In this document: piece after piece, positions 53,081-60,577 of the stretch
How positions within the stretch are numbered: the stretch's first letter is position 1
Layout: every line of letters begins with the position of its first letter
Source: Emcibacter sp.
Lineage (GTDB): Bacteria > Pseudomonadota > Alphaproteobacteria > Sphingomonadales > Emcibacteraceae
NCBI GenBank assembly: GCA_021647465.1
Contig: JAKIUQ010000007.1
Span: forward strand, 75,469 to 139,468
Direction of reading: 5' to 3'
DNA length: 64,000 nucleotides
Program-made: the position numbers and the translations under genes
The notes under the pieces: model-generated
What the model was told of the DNA's origin: nothing
The model's database searches: none
Seen by the model: the letters and a program-made list of their open reading frames with translations, nothing else

Positions 53081-54270
53081 GCCTGATCCCCTTCCCCAAG
53101 ATCAAATTGAACCAAAAGGCCATCAACATTGACGCCAAGTTGGGATTTACAGACGATATCGCCGTCCTCCAGCCCCTCGGAGATTACGACAAACTCTCTG
53201 TTCGCCTCAACAACTTTGACCATCCGGCTGCGCAATTTATTATCTTTATCAACCACAAGAACCTGATTGCCCTGACGCAATACGGCGCGCGGCAGTTGAA
53301 AGACAGCGTCATAACGGCGGCCCTCAACTTCTGCGGCAACAAATTGTCCAATCGTGATCGGATATTTTCCATTCACAGATAATAATTCATCCCCGCTGAG
53401 CCGGGCCACCACATACATAATACGGGTTCTGGTATCGACCAGCCCTTCGGCGCGAATAATTTTGCCCTTCCAGTGGCTTTCCTGATCCGAAAAACGGCCT
53501 TTCAGAGTAACATCAAGCTGCGTTTCTCCCCTTTTCAAACCAGCTATATCAAATTGTGCCAGATCCTTGTTTGACATGGGCAGCCGCACCTCTACCACAT
53601 CGGTTGCATATAATTTGCCCACAGTGGTGCCGTTGGTTAAATATTGGCCAAGGTCAACATTTTTTGAGGACAGCAGTCCATTGAAAGGGGCGCGTATTTC
53701 CGTGCGCTCCAACGCGAGCTTCGCCACGTTTAAATTTGCCTCTGCGGCCCTCAGTTTGGCTTCTGCATCCGCAAGCTGCGGCTTGCGCAGGGTCAGGTCA
53801 GAGGCTTCGCCATGACCAAGCTGCGCCCATTCTGTTCGTGCAAGATCGGCCTCGGCACGCTCCCGAACCAGGAACTGACGGCTTTCCGTCACCCGCGCCT
53901 GCGCGGAGGTGACCGCATATTGATAATCACGGGAATCCAGACGCAAGATCACTTCACCTTTTTTAAAAGTCCCGCCTGCCACAAACCGTTCTGATACATA
54001 TACCACCTGGCCGGAAACTTGCGGCACCAGATCAATCGCCTGCCATGCCTCTACTGTCCCTTGAGTTTTCACCGTGAGCGCAACCGGCCCCTCATGCGCC
54101 ACAACGGCGCGGATATGACGGGCAAGTTCGACGACGTCCTTTTTTTCCGGCTCCGGCTTGGCCATAACCAATATGGCGCTGACGCCAGCGGCCCCGATGA
54201 CAATCAAGACAGGAATGAGAAATGTCAGAATTTTCTTTAAGCTTTTAGGCCTTTCTATCACCCTATTCAT
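53077..54270 (-). CDS. RND periplasmic adaptor (membrane fusion protein)
   Basis: A 397-residue adaptor with one N-terminal membrane helix (ILTFLIPVLIVIGAAGVSAILVM as anchor), a lipoyl half-motif GTVEAWQAIDLVPQVSGQV, an alpha-hairpin (about 115-190), then LALERTEIRAPFNGLLSS and a beta-barrel. It overlaps both neighbours by ATGA, so the pump is translated as one set. Confidence 0.92.
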   Translation of the reverse strand: MNRVIERPKSLKKILTFLIPVLIVIGAAGVSAILVMAKPEPEKKDVVELARHIRAVVAHEGPVALTVKTQGTVEAWQAIDLVPQVSGQVVYVSERFVAGGTFKKGEVILRLDSRDYQYAVTSAQARVTESRQFLVRERAEADLARTEWAQLGHGEASDLTLRKPQLADAEAKLRAAEANLNVAKLALERTEIRAPFNGLLSSKNVDLGQYLTNGTTVGKLYATDVVEVRLPMSNKDLAQFDIAGLKRGETQLDVTLKGRFSDQESHWKGKIIRAEGLVDTRTRIMYVVARLSGDELLSVNGKYPITIGQFVAAEVEGRRYDAVFQLPRAVLRQGNQVLVVDKDNKLRSRMVKVVEANREFVVISEGLEDGDIVCKSQLGVNVDGLLVQFDLGEGDQA

Positions 54271-55721
54271 AATCTGTTTTCTCCTGTGATATCGCCTTTG
54301 GGGTCATTATCATTTGTAATATTGGCCTGAATGCCCTCTTTGATTGTAAAGTCACCGCCCAGGGCTAAATGCAAGGCAATTCTATTATTGATACGTTGTT
54401 TCTTAATGGATAAAAGCTGGCTCTGCTGGGACAGGCTTTGTCTTTGCGACTCCAGAAGTACCGAAATCTTGATCAAGCCACGGCTATATTGATCAAGGGC
54501 AACATTTTCAGCAGCAATGGCATTCTCAGCGGCAGTGGCCGTATGCTTGACTTGTTTTTTCAACGATCTTTCGCTGGACAGGGCATCTTCCACTTCTTTG
54601 AATGCCACCAGTAAAGTCCGGGCAAAAACCTGTTTTTCCGCCTCAAACAAGGCGGCCTCTGATTTTGCCGCATATCGCAGCCTGCCGCCCTGAAAAACAG
54701 GTTGCGTTATATTGCCCACAAGATTCCAGAAAATATTGTCAAACCTTAACAAATCGGTGAAATTGGCAGAGCTGTTGCTGCCGCTCGCCGTAATAGAGAA
54801 ACTTGGCAACAAATCTTTATCCGCTGCCTGACGGCTATATCCTGCCGACAGCAGCTTTGCGCGGGCGGATTGCAAATCCGGGCGGCGTTCCAATATATTC
54901 ACAGGCAGACCAACAGGAACATCATGATTAATATCAGGCAGGATACCGGCAGATATAATCTTGGCCGACGGATACCGCCCCGCCAAAATTTCCAAGCTGC
55001 GCTTTTGCTGTCCCAATTGATCTTCCCGGCGGCTCAAACTTGCGCGGGCGGCCTCATAATTACTGACAACCAGACGTAAATCAAGGCCCGTATTCAGTCC
55101 ACGGCTAAACCGTTTTTCGACAATATGCACAGCACGTTCAAAGCTTTCCACTGTTTTAAGCGCCAAATCCACTTGGGCCTGCGCTTCCATGACATCAAAC
55201 CAGGCTTGTGATACCTGAGCGACCAAAGACAATCTGGCAGCGGCATAATCCGCGCGAAAAGCCGTATAATTTGCCTTTGCTCCTGCCGTCCTGGCAGACA
55301 GCCTGCCCCATACATCCGCCTCCCAGCGCGCATCAAAGCCCAGGGACACATTGTTATTGCTCACGAGCAGGCTGTTGCTGCGCTGGCGCCTTGTCGCCAG
55401 ATTTGCATCTATCGCGGGAAACAGGTTTGACCGCGCAATTTTCACGCCAAATCCAGACGCTTCCATCCGGTGCGCCGTCGCCTTGAAGTCCGGATTATTA
55501 ATCAGAACCTCTTCAACAAAACGCGACAGATCATCCATTTCAAGGTCGTCCAACCACCCATTGCGTACATCAGATGACTGGCGCGCGTTGTCATACTGGC
55601 TTTCCGACCATTCTGCGGCTATTTCCGGGGCTGGAAGATTCTTATCCGTAACAGGGACGCTGGCACAAGAGGCGAGCGCAAACACTGAAACGGAAAGGAC
55701 CAAATATTTGGTGCTTCTCAT
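54267..55721 (-). CDS. Outer-membrane efflux channel lipoprotein (TolC/NodT family)
   Basis: A 484-residue TolC-type channel with lipobox LASCAS and two outer-membrane-efflux repeats. Hallmarks are ARWEADVWGRLSARTAGAKA, GLPVNILERRPDLQSARAKL and VGNITQPVFQGGRLRYAAK. It is the first gene of the efflux operon. About 216 bases separate it from the next gene; no repressor gene is adjacent, so its control is not apparent. Confidence 0.92.
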   Translation of the reverse strand: MRSTKYLVLSVSVFALASCASVPVTDKNLPAPEIAAEWSESQYDNARQSSDVRNGWLDDLEMDDLSRFVEEVLINNPDFKATAHRMEASGFGVKIARSNLFPAIDANLATRRQRSNSLLVSNNNVSLGFDARWEADVWGRLSARTAGAKANYTAFRADYAAARLSLVAQVSQAWFDVMEAQAQVDLALKTVESFERAVHIVEKRFSRGLNTGLDLRLVVSNYEAARASLSRREDQLGQQKRSLEILAGRYPSAKIISAGILPDINHDVPVGLPVNILERRPDLQSARAKLLSAGYSRQAADKDLLPSFSITASGSNSSANFTDLLRFDNIFWNLVGNITQPVFQGGRLRYAAKSEAALFEAEKQVFARTLLVAFKEVEDALSSERSLKKQVKHTATAAENAIAAENVALDQYSRGLIKISVLLESQRQSLSQQSQLLSIKKQRINNRIALHLALGGDFTIKEGIQANITNDNDPKGDITGENRL

Positions 55722-55937
55722 TTTATATATCCTTCATCCTGCAGTCTATTTTTAGCTCTGCGGGCTCCGTAGTTCACAATTTATATATGGATATCTTCCA
55801 ACGACCACTATAGCTGAAAAATATTAATAATCGATATGGTTGCGGCAGGTTGATCTCAAAATAACGCCCCTTTGTCGCAAAATACACTGCGACGAAAGGA
55901 CAAATCTTTGAATTTGGCAAAACTGGGTATGTTATGG

Positions 55938-56771
55938 TTAAACAAATAAATGATCTATCACATCACCTTCCGGTGAAAAACAAACCGCATTCAACCCGCC
56001 GCCCCGGCCACTGCCCCCGTCCAAAGTCGCCGTATGGGGTTTATTTAAACGCACCCCCCCATTGGCATGATCATAACCCCGAATAATGCGCGAAAAACCA
56101 TTGTAAGCTGCCGTGATGTCATCAAAACGCCCGTTATCCCACCAAAAGTTATCCTTTTGCATATTCAATGGCCGCGTGATGTCTACAGAGGCATGAACGA
56201 ATAATATTTTTCCTTCGCGGGTAAAGGCCGCGCGGCGCAGGGAGTTCAACAGTTCATAATGCCCCGGATGATCTTTGATGCTGCGGCGAATACTGCTGGT
56301 CCATCTGGAAATTGCCATAGTCCCCTCTGTGGCTATGGCACGTGCCACATGCGGCGGCGTCCCGTAACATTCCATCACAGACCCCAGATGATGGCCAAGA
56401 AGCCAGTCCATGACTTCTGCCGGATTTGGCGCAAATTGCAATTGCAACAGCTTGGTGAGCATTTCTTCCCGGGCGCCGCGCAAATACACAAAAGCATCAG
56501 GGCTTGACGGCTCATTGGCCGACATTAATTTCCGGCGCGAGAGCAATATCTCATTCAGGGTTTCTATCGCCGTATTACGATTGCCAAAATAATTACCCAG
56601 ATATACCAGCCTATCGCCTGCCTGAAATCGGGAAATAAGTTTATGGTGCAAGGCTTTCAGGGCGCCAATTTCGCCGTGGATCGCCCCCACAGCCCAAATC
56701 CGCCGTGCCTGTTCAAGGCAACCAAATTTTTCCAGATCCATATTTGAAAGGTCGGTCATGTCCATAGACAA
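55938..56771 (-). CDS. Serine/threonine-phosphatase-fold protein with degraded catalytic motifs
   Basis: The 277-residue protein follows the layout of PPP-type metallophosphoesterases, but each metal-binding motif is altered. GDxHG reads VGAIHGEIGAL (Asp to Ala). GDxxDRG reads LGNYFGNRNTA (both Asp lost). GNHE reads LRGAREEML (Asn and His lost). The later HAG reads VHASVD, and GHTP reads GYDHANGG. Intact surrounding sequence argues against a pseudogene, so it is probably a non-catalytic binding or regulatory protein. TTG at 56771 is six bases after AGGTGA; ATG at 56765 is the alternative. Confidence 0.7.
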   Translation of the reverse strand: MSMDMTDLSNMDLEKFGCLEQARRIWAVGAIHGEIGALKALHHKLISRFQAGDRLVYLGNYFGNRNTAIETLNEILLSRRKLMSANEPSSPDAFVYLRGAREEMLTKLLQLQFAPNPAEVMDWLLGHHLGSVMECYGTPPHVARAIATEGTMAISRWTSSIRRSIKDHPGHYELLNSLRRAAFTREGKILFVHASVDITRPLNMQKDNFWWDNGRFDDITAAYNGFSRIIRGYDHANGGVRLNKPHTATLDGGSGRGGGLNAVCFSPEGDVIDHLFV

Positions 56772-56880
56772 TCAAGTCACCTGTTACATAATTCAAGTCA
56801 ATATTTTATTCAATTTTGGCCCATATCCATAACAGAAAAACGCGGCGCCATGAACCATAAAATTATCTTTGGCACATAAA

Positions 56881-56915
56881 ATAAAAAATGGGCCTGCACA
56901 ATGTTCAGGCCCATT
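56881..56915 (-). terminator. Rho-independent terminator of carD
   Basis: AATGGGCCTG (56887-56896) pairs perfectly with CAGGCCCATT (56906-56915) around a nine-base loop. On the minus strand the stem runs into TTTTTTAT. It lies about 30 bases after the carD stop. Confidence 0.9.
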
Positions 56916-56942
56916 CCAGTCATTAAAAAGTCTGACAACAGA

Positions 56943-57446
56943 TTACGCCGCTGTCAGAACCTCCGCCAGTTTTATCATGGCATCCTTTTCGGCAATTTCT
57001 TCGACCGCCGCGACTTCTCTGGCCAGACGGCTAATGGCTGATTCATAAATTTGACGCTCACTATATGATTGTTCGGTTTGATCTCCGCCCCGATGCAGAT
57101 CGCGAACGACTTCTGCCAAATGAACCAGATTGCCTGAATTTATTTTAGCCTCATATTCCTGTGCGCGGCGGCTCCACATCGTGCGTTTCACACGGGCGCG
57201 GCCTTTCAATGTGGTATAGGCCTTGTCCATAACAACAGAGCTTGACAAAGACCTCATCCCCGAAGGTTCAGCTTTACCGATAGGAACGCGAAGGGTCATT
57301 TTTTCACTCTCAAAGCGAATCACATAAAGTTCCAGCTTCATGCCTGAAATTTCCTGTTCCCCGATTTCGGTGATAACGCCAACACCATGCTTGGGATAGA
57401 CGATATGTTCATCAACAGAAAACGCCAATTTTTTTTCTTTAGCCAT
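56943..57446 (-). CDS. carD: CarD-family RNA polymerase-binding regulator
   Basis: A 167-residue protein with the N-terminal CarD/TRCF polymerase-interacting Tudor-like domain (VYPKHGVGVITEIGEQEISG) and a helical DNA-contact domain (TTLKGRARVKRTMWSRRAQEYEAKINSG). CarD stabilises the open promoter complex, notably at rRNA promoters. It lies downstream of fdxA in the same orientation, a common alphaproteobacterial pairing, with 325 bases between them and its own terminator. Confidence 0.94.
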   Translation of the reverse strand: MAKEKKLAFSVDEHIVYPKHGVGVITEIGEQEISGMKLELYVIRFESEKMTLRVPIGKAEPSGMRSLSSSVVMDKAYTTLKGRARVKRTMWSRRAQEYEAKINSGNLVHLAEVVRDLHRGGDQTEQSYSERQIYESAISRLAREVAAVEEIAEKDAMIKLAEVLTAA

Positions 57447-57771
57447 ATTAAAATTATAACTCCATACTATTCACAAAAATTTGAGCCATGATAACAAAAA
57501 CATGCCAAAAACATGGTTGACAAATCCTTAAGGAACATAAAACACGCACAAAAACCACCTACCAACCCCTCTCGGGTCTGATACGAAATTCCCTCGGCCA
57601 GAATCTGTCATTTGAAACAAAGTCTTAAAAAAAACACGCCCAAATATCAATATTGGTGACATTATAACATATTTTTAAAATAAAAAATACCCACAAAAAT
57701 ATCACCCCTCAGACAACAAGGCTTGCGCCGTTTATATCATACCGGCTGAACAATGATTTTACAGGCAAAAT
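57447..57771 (-). other. A/T-rich gene-free stretch between fdxA and carD
   Basis: About 325 bases with no credible gene. It must hold the carD promoter, and probably the fdxA terminator, but I find no convincing -35/-10 pair, strong hairpin or operator. GGAG near 57458 is rather far from the carD ATG to be its ribosome binding site. Confidence 0.4.
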
Positions 57772-58107
57772 TTACGTCCCCGCCCCCGGTTTTTCACTTA
57801 ACGCGGCAAGTTTCCCCTCTTCATTCTGCGCCTCATCAGCGCCCGGCAGCGGGTCAATCTTTTCTGTGATATTTGGCCAGACAGCCGCATATTTCTCGTT
57901 GATCTCGAACCATTTCTCCAGACCATCTTCCGTATCAGGCAAGATCGCCTCCGCAGGACATTCCGGCTCACAAACACCGCAATCAATGCATTCGTCCGGG
58001 TTAATCACCAGCATATTTTCACCTTCGTAAAAACAATCAACCGGACAAACTTCCACGCAATCTGTATATTTACATTTAATACATGCCTCAGTGACCAAAT
58101 ACGTCAT
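57772..58107 (-). CDS. fdxA: Seven-iron ferredoxin FdxA
   Basis: A 111-residue [3Fe-4S][4Fe-4S] ferredoxin. The first cluster motif is ACIKCKYTDCVEVCPVDCF and the second is CIDCGVCEPECPAEA; the C-terminal helix region DGLEKWFEINEKYAAVWPN is typical of FdxA. SD AAGGAG precedes the ATG. It belongs to the conserved helicase-S4-fdxA-carD neighbourhood. Confidence 0.95.
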   Translation of the reverse strand: MTYLVTEACIKCKYTDCVEVCPVDCFYEGENMLVINPDECIDCGVCEPECPAEAILPDTEDGLEKWFEINEKYAAVWPNITEKIDPLPGADEAQNEEGKLAALSEKPGAGT

Positions 58108-58253
58108 AGAGTTCTCCTTATTCTTTCAATCCTGTCAGTGGTCATATGGTAACCTTGTTTATGCATATAGCATCTGTGAAACAGGATACAACCAAAAAAA
58201 ACTTTCGGTTATTAATTTATGGTTGATTGGGGGGTATCGGTGCAGAATAGGGG

Positions 58254-58721
58254 TCAAATGTTATTTTGAACCTTTTTACGAATTTGGCCACTTCTTTTGT
58301 CGGAGATATAGAGCAATCCGGCCACCCGCCGCATCAAATTGCTTTCATAAGGGTCTTCCACCCCATCCACAAAAACAACTTCCCATAAAAGCGCCAGAAT
58401 TTTCTCCCGGCCCGCTTCATCAAAATGATCTTTAATTTTCCGCGTAAAACCAAGCATATGATTGGCTTCATTCTGCGCGGCAAGTGCCTCGACAAAAAGT
58501 TCCAGCGCATCGGCAGAAGACAGCCCCAGTTTATTTTCCAGAAGATGCAGGATATGTTCCCGCTCAACACGGGAAAACTGTCCGTCATGACTGGCGACTT
58601 CAACCATCAGGGCCGCCGCTGCAAGTTTCTCATCCCCGGTCTGGCTTGTTGTTTTCTGATCCGAGGCAGCAGATCGGCCTTCGAGCAAACGGCTCAATTT
58701 TTTGAGTATCGACACAATCAT
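58254..58721 (-). CDS. TerB-like helical protein
   Basis: A 155-residue all-helical protein of the TerB family, with acidic, possibly metal-binding pairs in EVASHDGQFSRVEREHI and VFVDGVEDPYESNLM. Family members are linked to stress and tellurite resistance but have no proven reaction. Six bases separate it from the TetR gene upstream, so they are probably cotranscribed. Confidence 0.8.
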   Translation of the reverse strand: MIVSILKKLSRLLEGRSAASDQKTTSQTGDEKLAAAALMVEVASHDGQFSRVEREHILHLLENKLGLSSADALELFVEALAAQNEANHMLGFTRKIKDHFDEAGREKILALLWEVVFVDGVEDPYESNLMRRVAGLLYISDKRSGQIRKKVQNNI

Positions 58722-58727
58722 ATTTCC

Positions 58728-59369
58728 TTATTTAATCAGCGATACGCTGAAGAGTTTTGTAACCTGTTCGGCAACTTGATATTTTTCCCCCAAAGTCATC
58801 AAATGATCACTTTTAATATGCGTCATCAAGGATTGATTCATTAATAATACGGAGAGACCATGAACCATGGACCAGGCTGAAAACTGCGCGACGGCCGGAT
58901 CAATATCCCGCGCATTTGGCAGCGCAAGGCACTCAAGAACGGTATCACGAAGGCATTGAAAACACTGATGAGAGGTATCATGCAACGCATCGTATTTTTC
59001 ATAATCAGCCAAGTCATATTCAAACATGACTTTAAAATGCGCCGGGCAGTTTTCCGAAAATTCCACATAGCGCATGCCCAGTTTCTGCAAGCGTTCAAGG
59101 GGGGGAATCCCCATCTCCATAATTTCCATCATGGCCTGACCTAATTTGCGCATACCTTCTTCTATAAGTACGGCAATCAGGGCCTCTTTATCCTCGAAAT
59201 GCCGATAAGGGGCCGTCTGAGACACACCGGCCTTACGGGCCAAAGCCCTCAGACTCAAATCAGCCAAGGTCCCCTCTTTTAATATGTCCAGAGCAGAATC
59301 AATCAGCGCTTTGCGCAGATTACCGTGATGATAAGATTTTCTGGCCATTGGACAACATATTTTAGTCAA
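58728..59369 (-). CDS. TetR/AcrR-family regulator
   Basis: A 213-residue repressor-type protein. The N-terminal helix-turn-helix is LSLRALARKAGVSQTAPYRHFEDKEAL. The C-terminal ligand domain has the WHG-type pattern (ENCPAHFKVMFEYDL, SAWSMVHGLSVLLMN). The TTG at 59369 is well placed after AGGAG; the ATG at 59348 (MARKSYHHGN) lacks an SD, so the TTG is preferred. Target genes are unknown; the nearest is the TerB-like gene downstream. Confidence 0.9.
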   Translation of the reverse strand: MTKICCPMARKSYHHGNLRKALIDSALDILKEGTLADLSLRALARKAGVSQTAPYRHFEDKEALIAVLIEEGMRKLGQAMMEIMEMGIPPLERLQKLGMRYVEFSENCPAHFKVMFEYDLADYEKYDALHDTSHQCFQCLRDTVLECLALPNARDIDPAVAQFSAWSMVHGLSVLLMNQSLMTHIKSDHLMTLGEKYQVAEQVTKLFSVSLIK

Positions 59370-59477
59370 ACGAAACTCCTGCGCGGCGCCTTATATTCAA
59401 TATCTATTTTTGAAGGGCCATGATTATCGGCTTTAATGTTTACGCTGTCAATATATTAGAACGCAAATCGAACAATT

Positions 59478-60023
59478 TTACGGCCTTAGAATAAGCTGGC
59501 CGTCCTCCACCATGAAACCGGATAATCGGCTTAGGAAGCTCATGCCAAGCAAGGATACATCCATCTGTCCCTGCTGGGAAACCGACGCGGTAACATTTGA
59601 CATTTCTATGGCGTCCATCGACACGCGGTCAAGGTTGGTGACGGCTTTGCGGGTTACGCCATTGGCGGTTTTAAAGGCCTTGTCGTAACTTAGAAACTCA
59701 GGATCCAAGCCTGCTTTTCTGGCATCCTGATAGCTTAAGGAAATATGGCTGGCCCCCGTATCCACCACAAAAAGAACCGGCACGCCATTCACCTCTATCG
59801 TCACCCAATAATGGCCATCCTGCGCTATTGGCACGCGAATATCGCCATTATATTCGGCCATATTTGCTTTATCAAAAACCAATTCATTTGAGGATTTATG
59901 GGCAACCTCTTTTATGCTCTCGCCCGCTTTATTGGACAGCGCAATGAAATGATCCCCGAAATAGGCCACAAAAGCGGCGACAAATATGGCAAACAAAAAA
60001 ACTTTTGATGGACTGGTCATCAT
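59478..60023 (-). CDS. Retropepsin-like clan AA aspartic protease
   Basis: A 181-residue membrane-anchored protein (N-terminal helix VFLFAIFVAAFVAYFG) with a single retropepsin domain: GHYWVTIEVNGVPVLFVVDTGAS contains the catalytic DTGAS, followed by LLGMSFLSRLSGF. Members (TIGR02281 type) act as homodimers, probably in the periplasm. It is read in the same direction as its neighbours, with 140 bases to the S4 gene. Confidence 0.86.
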   Translation of the reverse strand: MMTSPSKVFLFAIFVAAFVAYFGDHFIALSNKAGESIKEVAHKSSNELVFDKANMAEYNGDIRVPIAQDGHYWVTIEVNGVPVLFVVDTGASHISLSYQDARKAGLDPEFLSYDKAFKTANGVTRKAVTNLDRVSMDAIEMSNVTASVSQQGQMDVSLLGMSFLSRLSGFMVEDGQLILRP

Positions 60024-60163
60024 ATGTCCCGTCAGTTATCCTGATTAAACCTATCGAAGCATAATAGAAAACACTTTAAAAAATTTAAAGAATAGATAGA
60101 TTTCTACCTATTCGCTTCAGGTCTGGACCATACAGCTTCAATACAGACCAAAAAGAAAATGGC

Positions 60164-60559
60164 TCAATCGGGAAATATATTTTTCAGCCTGTCGGTGGCC
60201 CGCCGCTGGTTTTTGGTCGGGCGGCCTGTGCCCCTGTCTCTGAGCGCGACCCTGGATTTTTCCATTTTCCTGATTTCTGCTGCCGGCGGCGTCATGTCTT
60301 CGTACAGGGCCTGAGCTTCGGGGGCCGGGCCGCGCCGATGGTTGAAAGCCAGAATTTTGGCAATTCTAATGTTTTTCGCTTGGGGAAATGTCAGAATATC
60401 CCCCACGATTATGGGCGTTTTAGCCTTGGTGATTTTTTGCCCATTAAGGCGAACCTTGCCGGCACGGCAGGTTTTACTGGACAGCGTGCGTGTTTTAAAA
60501 AATCGCGCATACCAGAGCCAGATATCTATTCTTTGGTTTGGGGCGGCGGGGCCGGACAT
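60164..60559 (-). CDS. S4-domain RNA-binding protein (Hsp15-like)
   Basis: A 131-residue protein with an S4 fold at the N-terminus (RIDIWLWYARFFKTRTLSSK, RAGKVRLNGQKITKAKTPI) and a basic tail (RDRGTGRPTKNQRRATDRLK). Hsp15 relatives bind stalled large ribosomal subunits. It follows the helicase gene by 18 bases and is probably cotranscribed, as in many alphaproteobacteria. Confidence 0.9.
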   Translation of the reverse strand: MSGPAAPNQRIDIWLWYARFFKTRTLSSKTCRAGKVRLNGQKITKAKTPIIVGDILTFPQAKNIRIAKILAFNHRRGPAPEAQALYEDMTPPAAEIRKMEKSRVALRDRGTGRPTKNQRRATDRLKNIFPD

Positions 60560-60577
60560 AGCGCTATTCTTCCTGTA

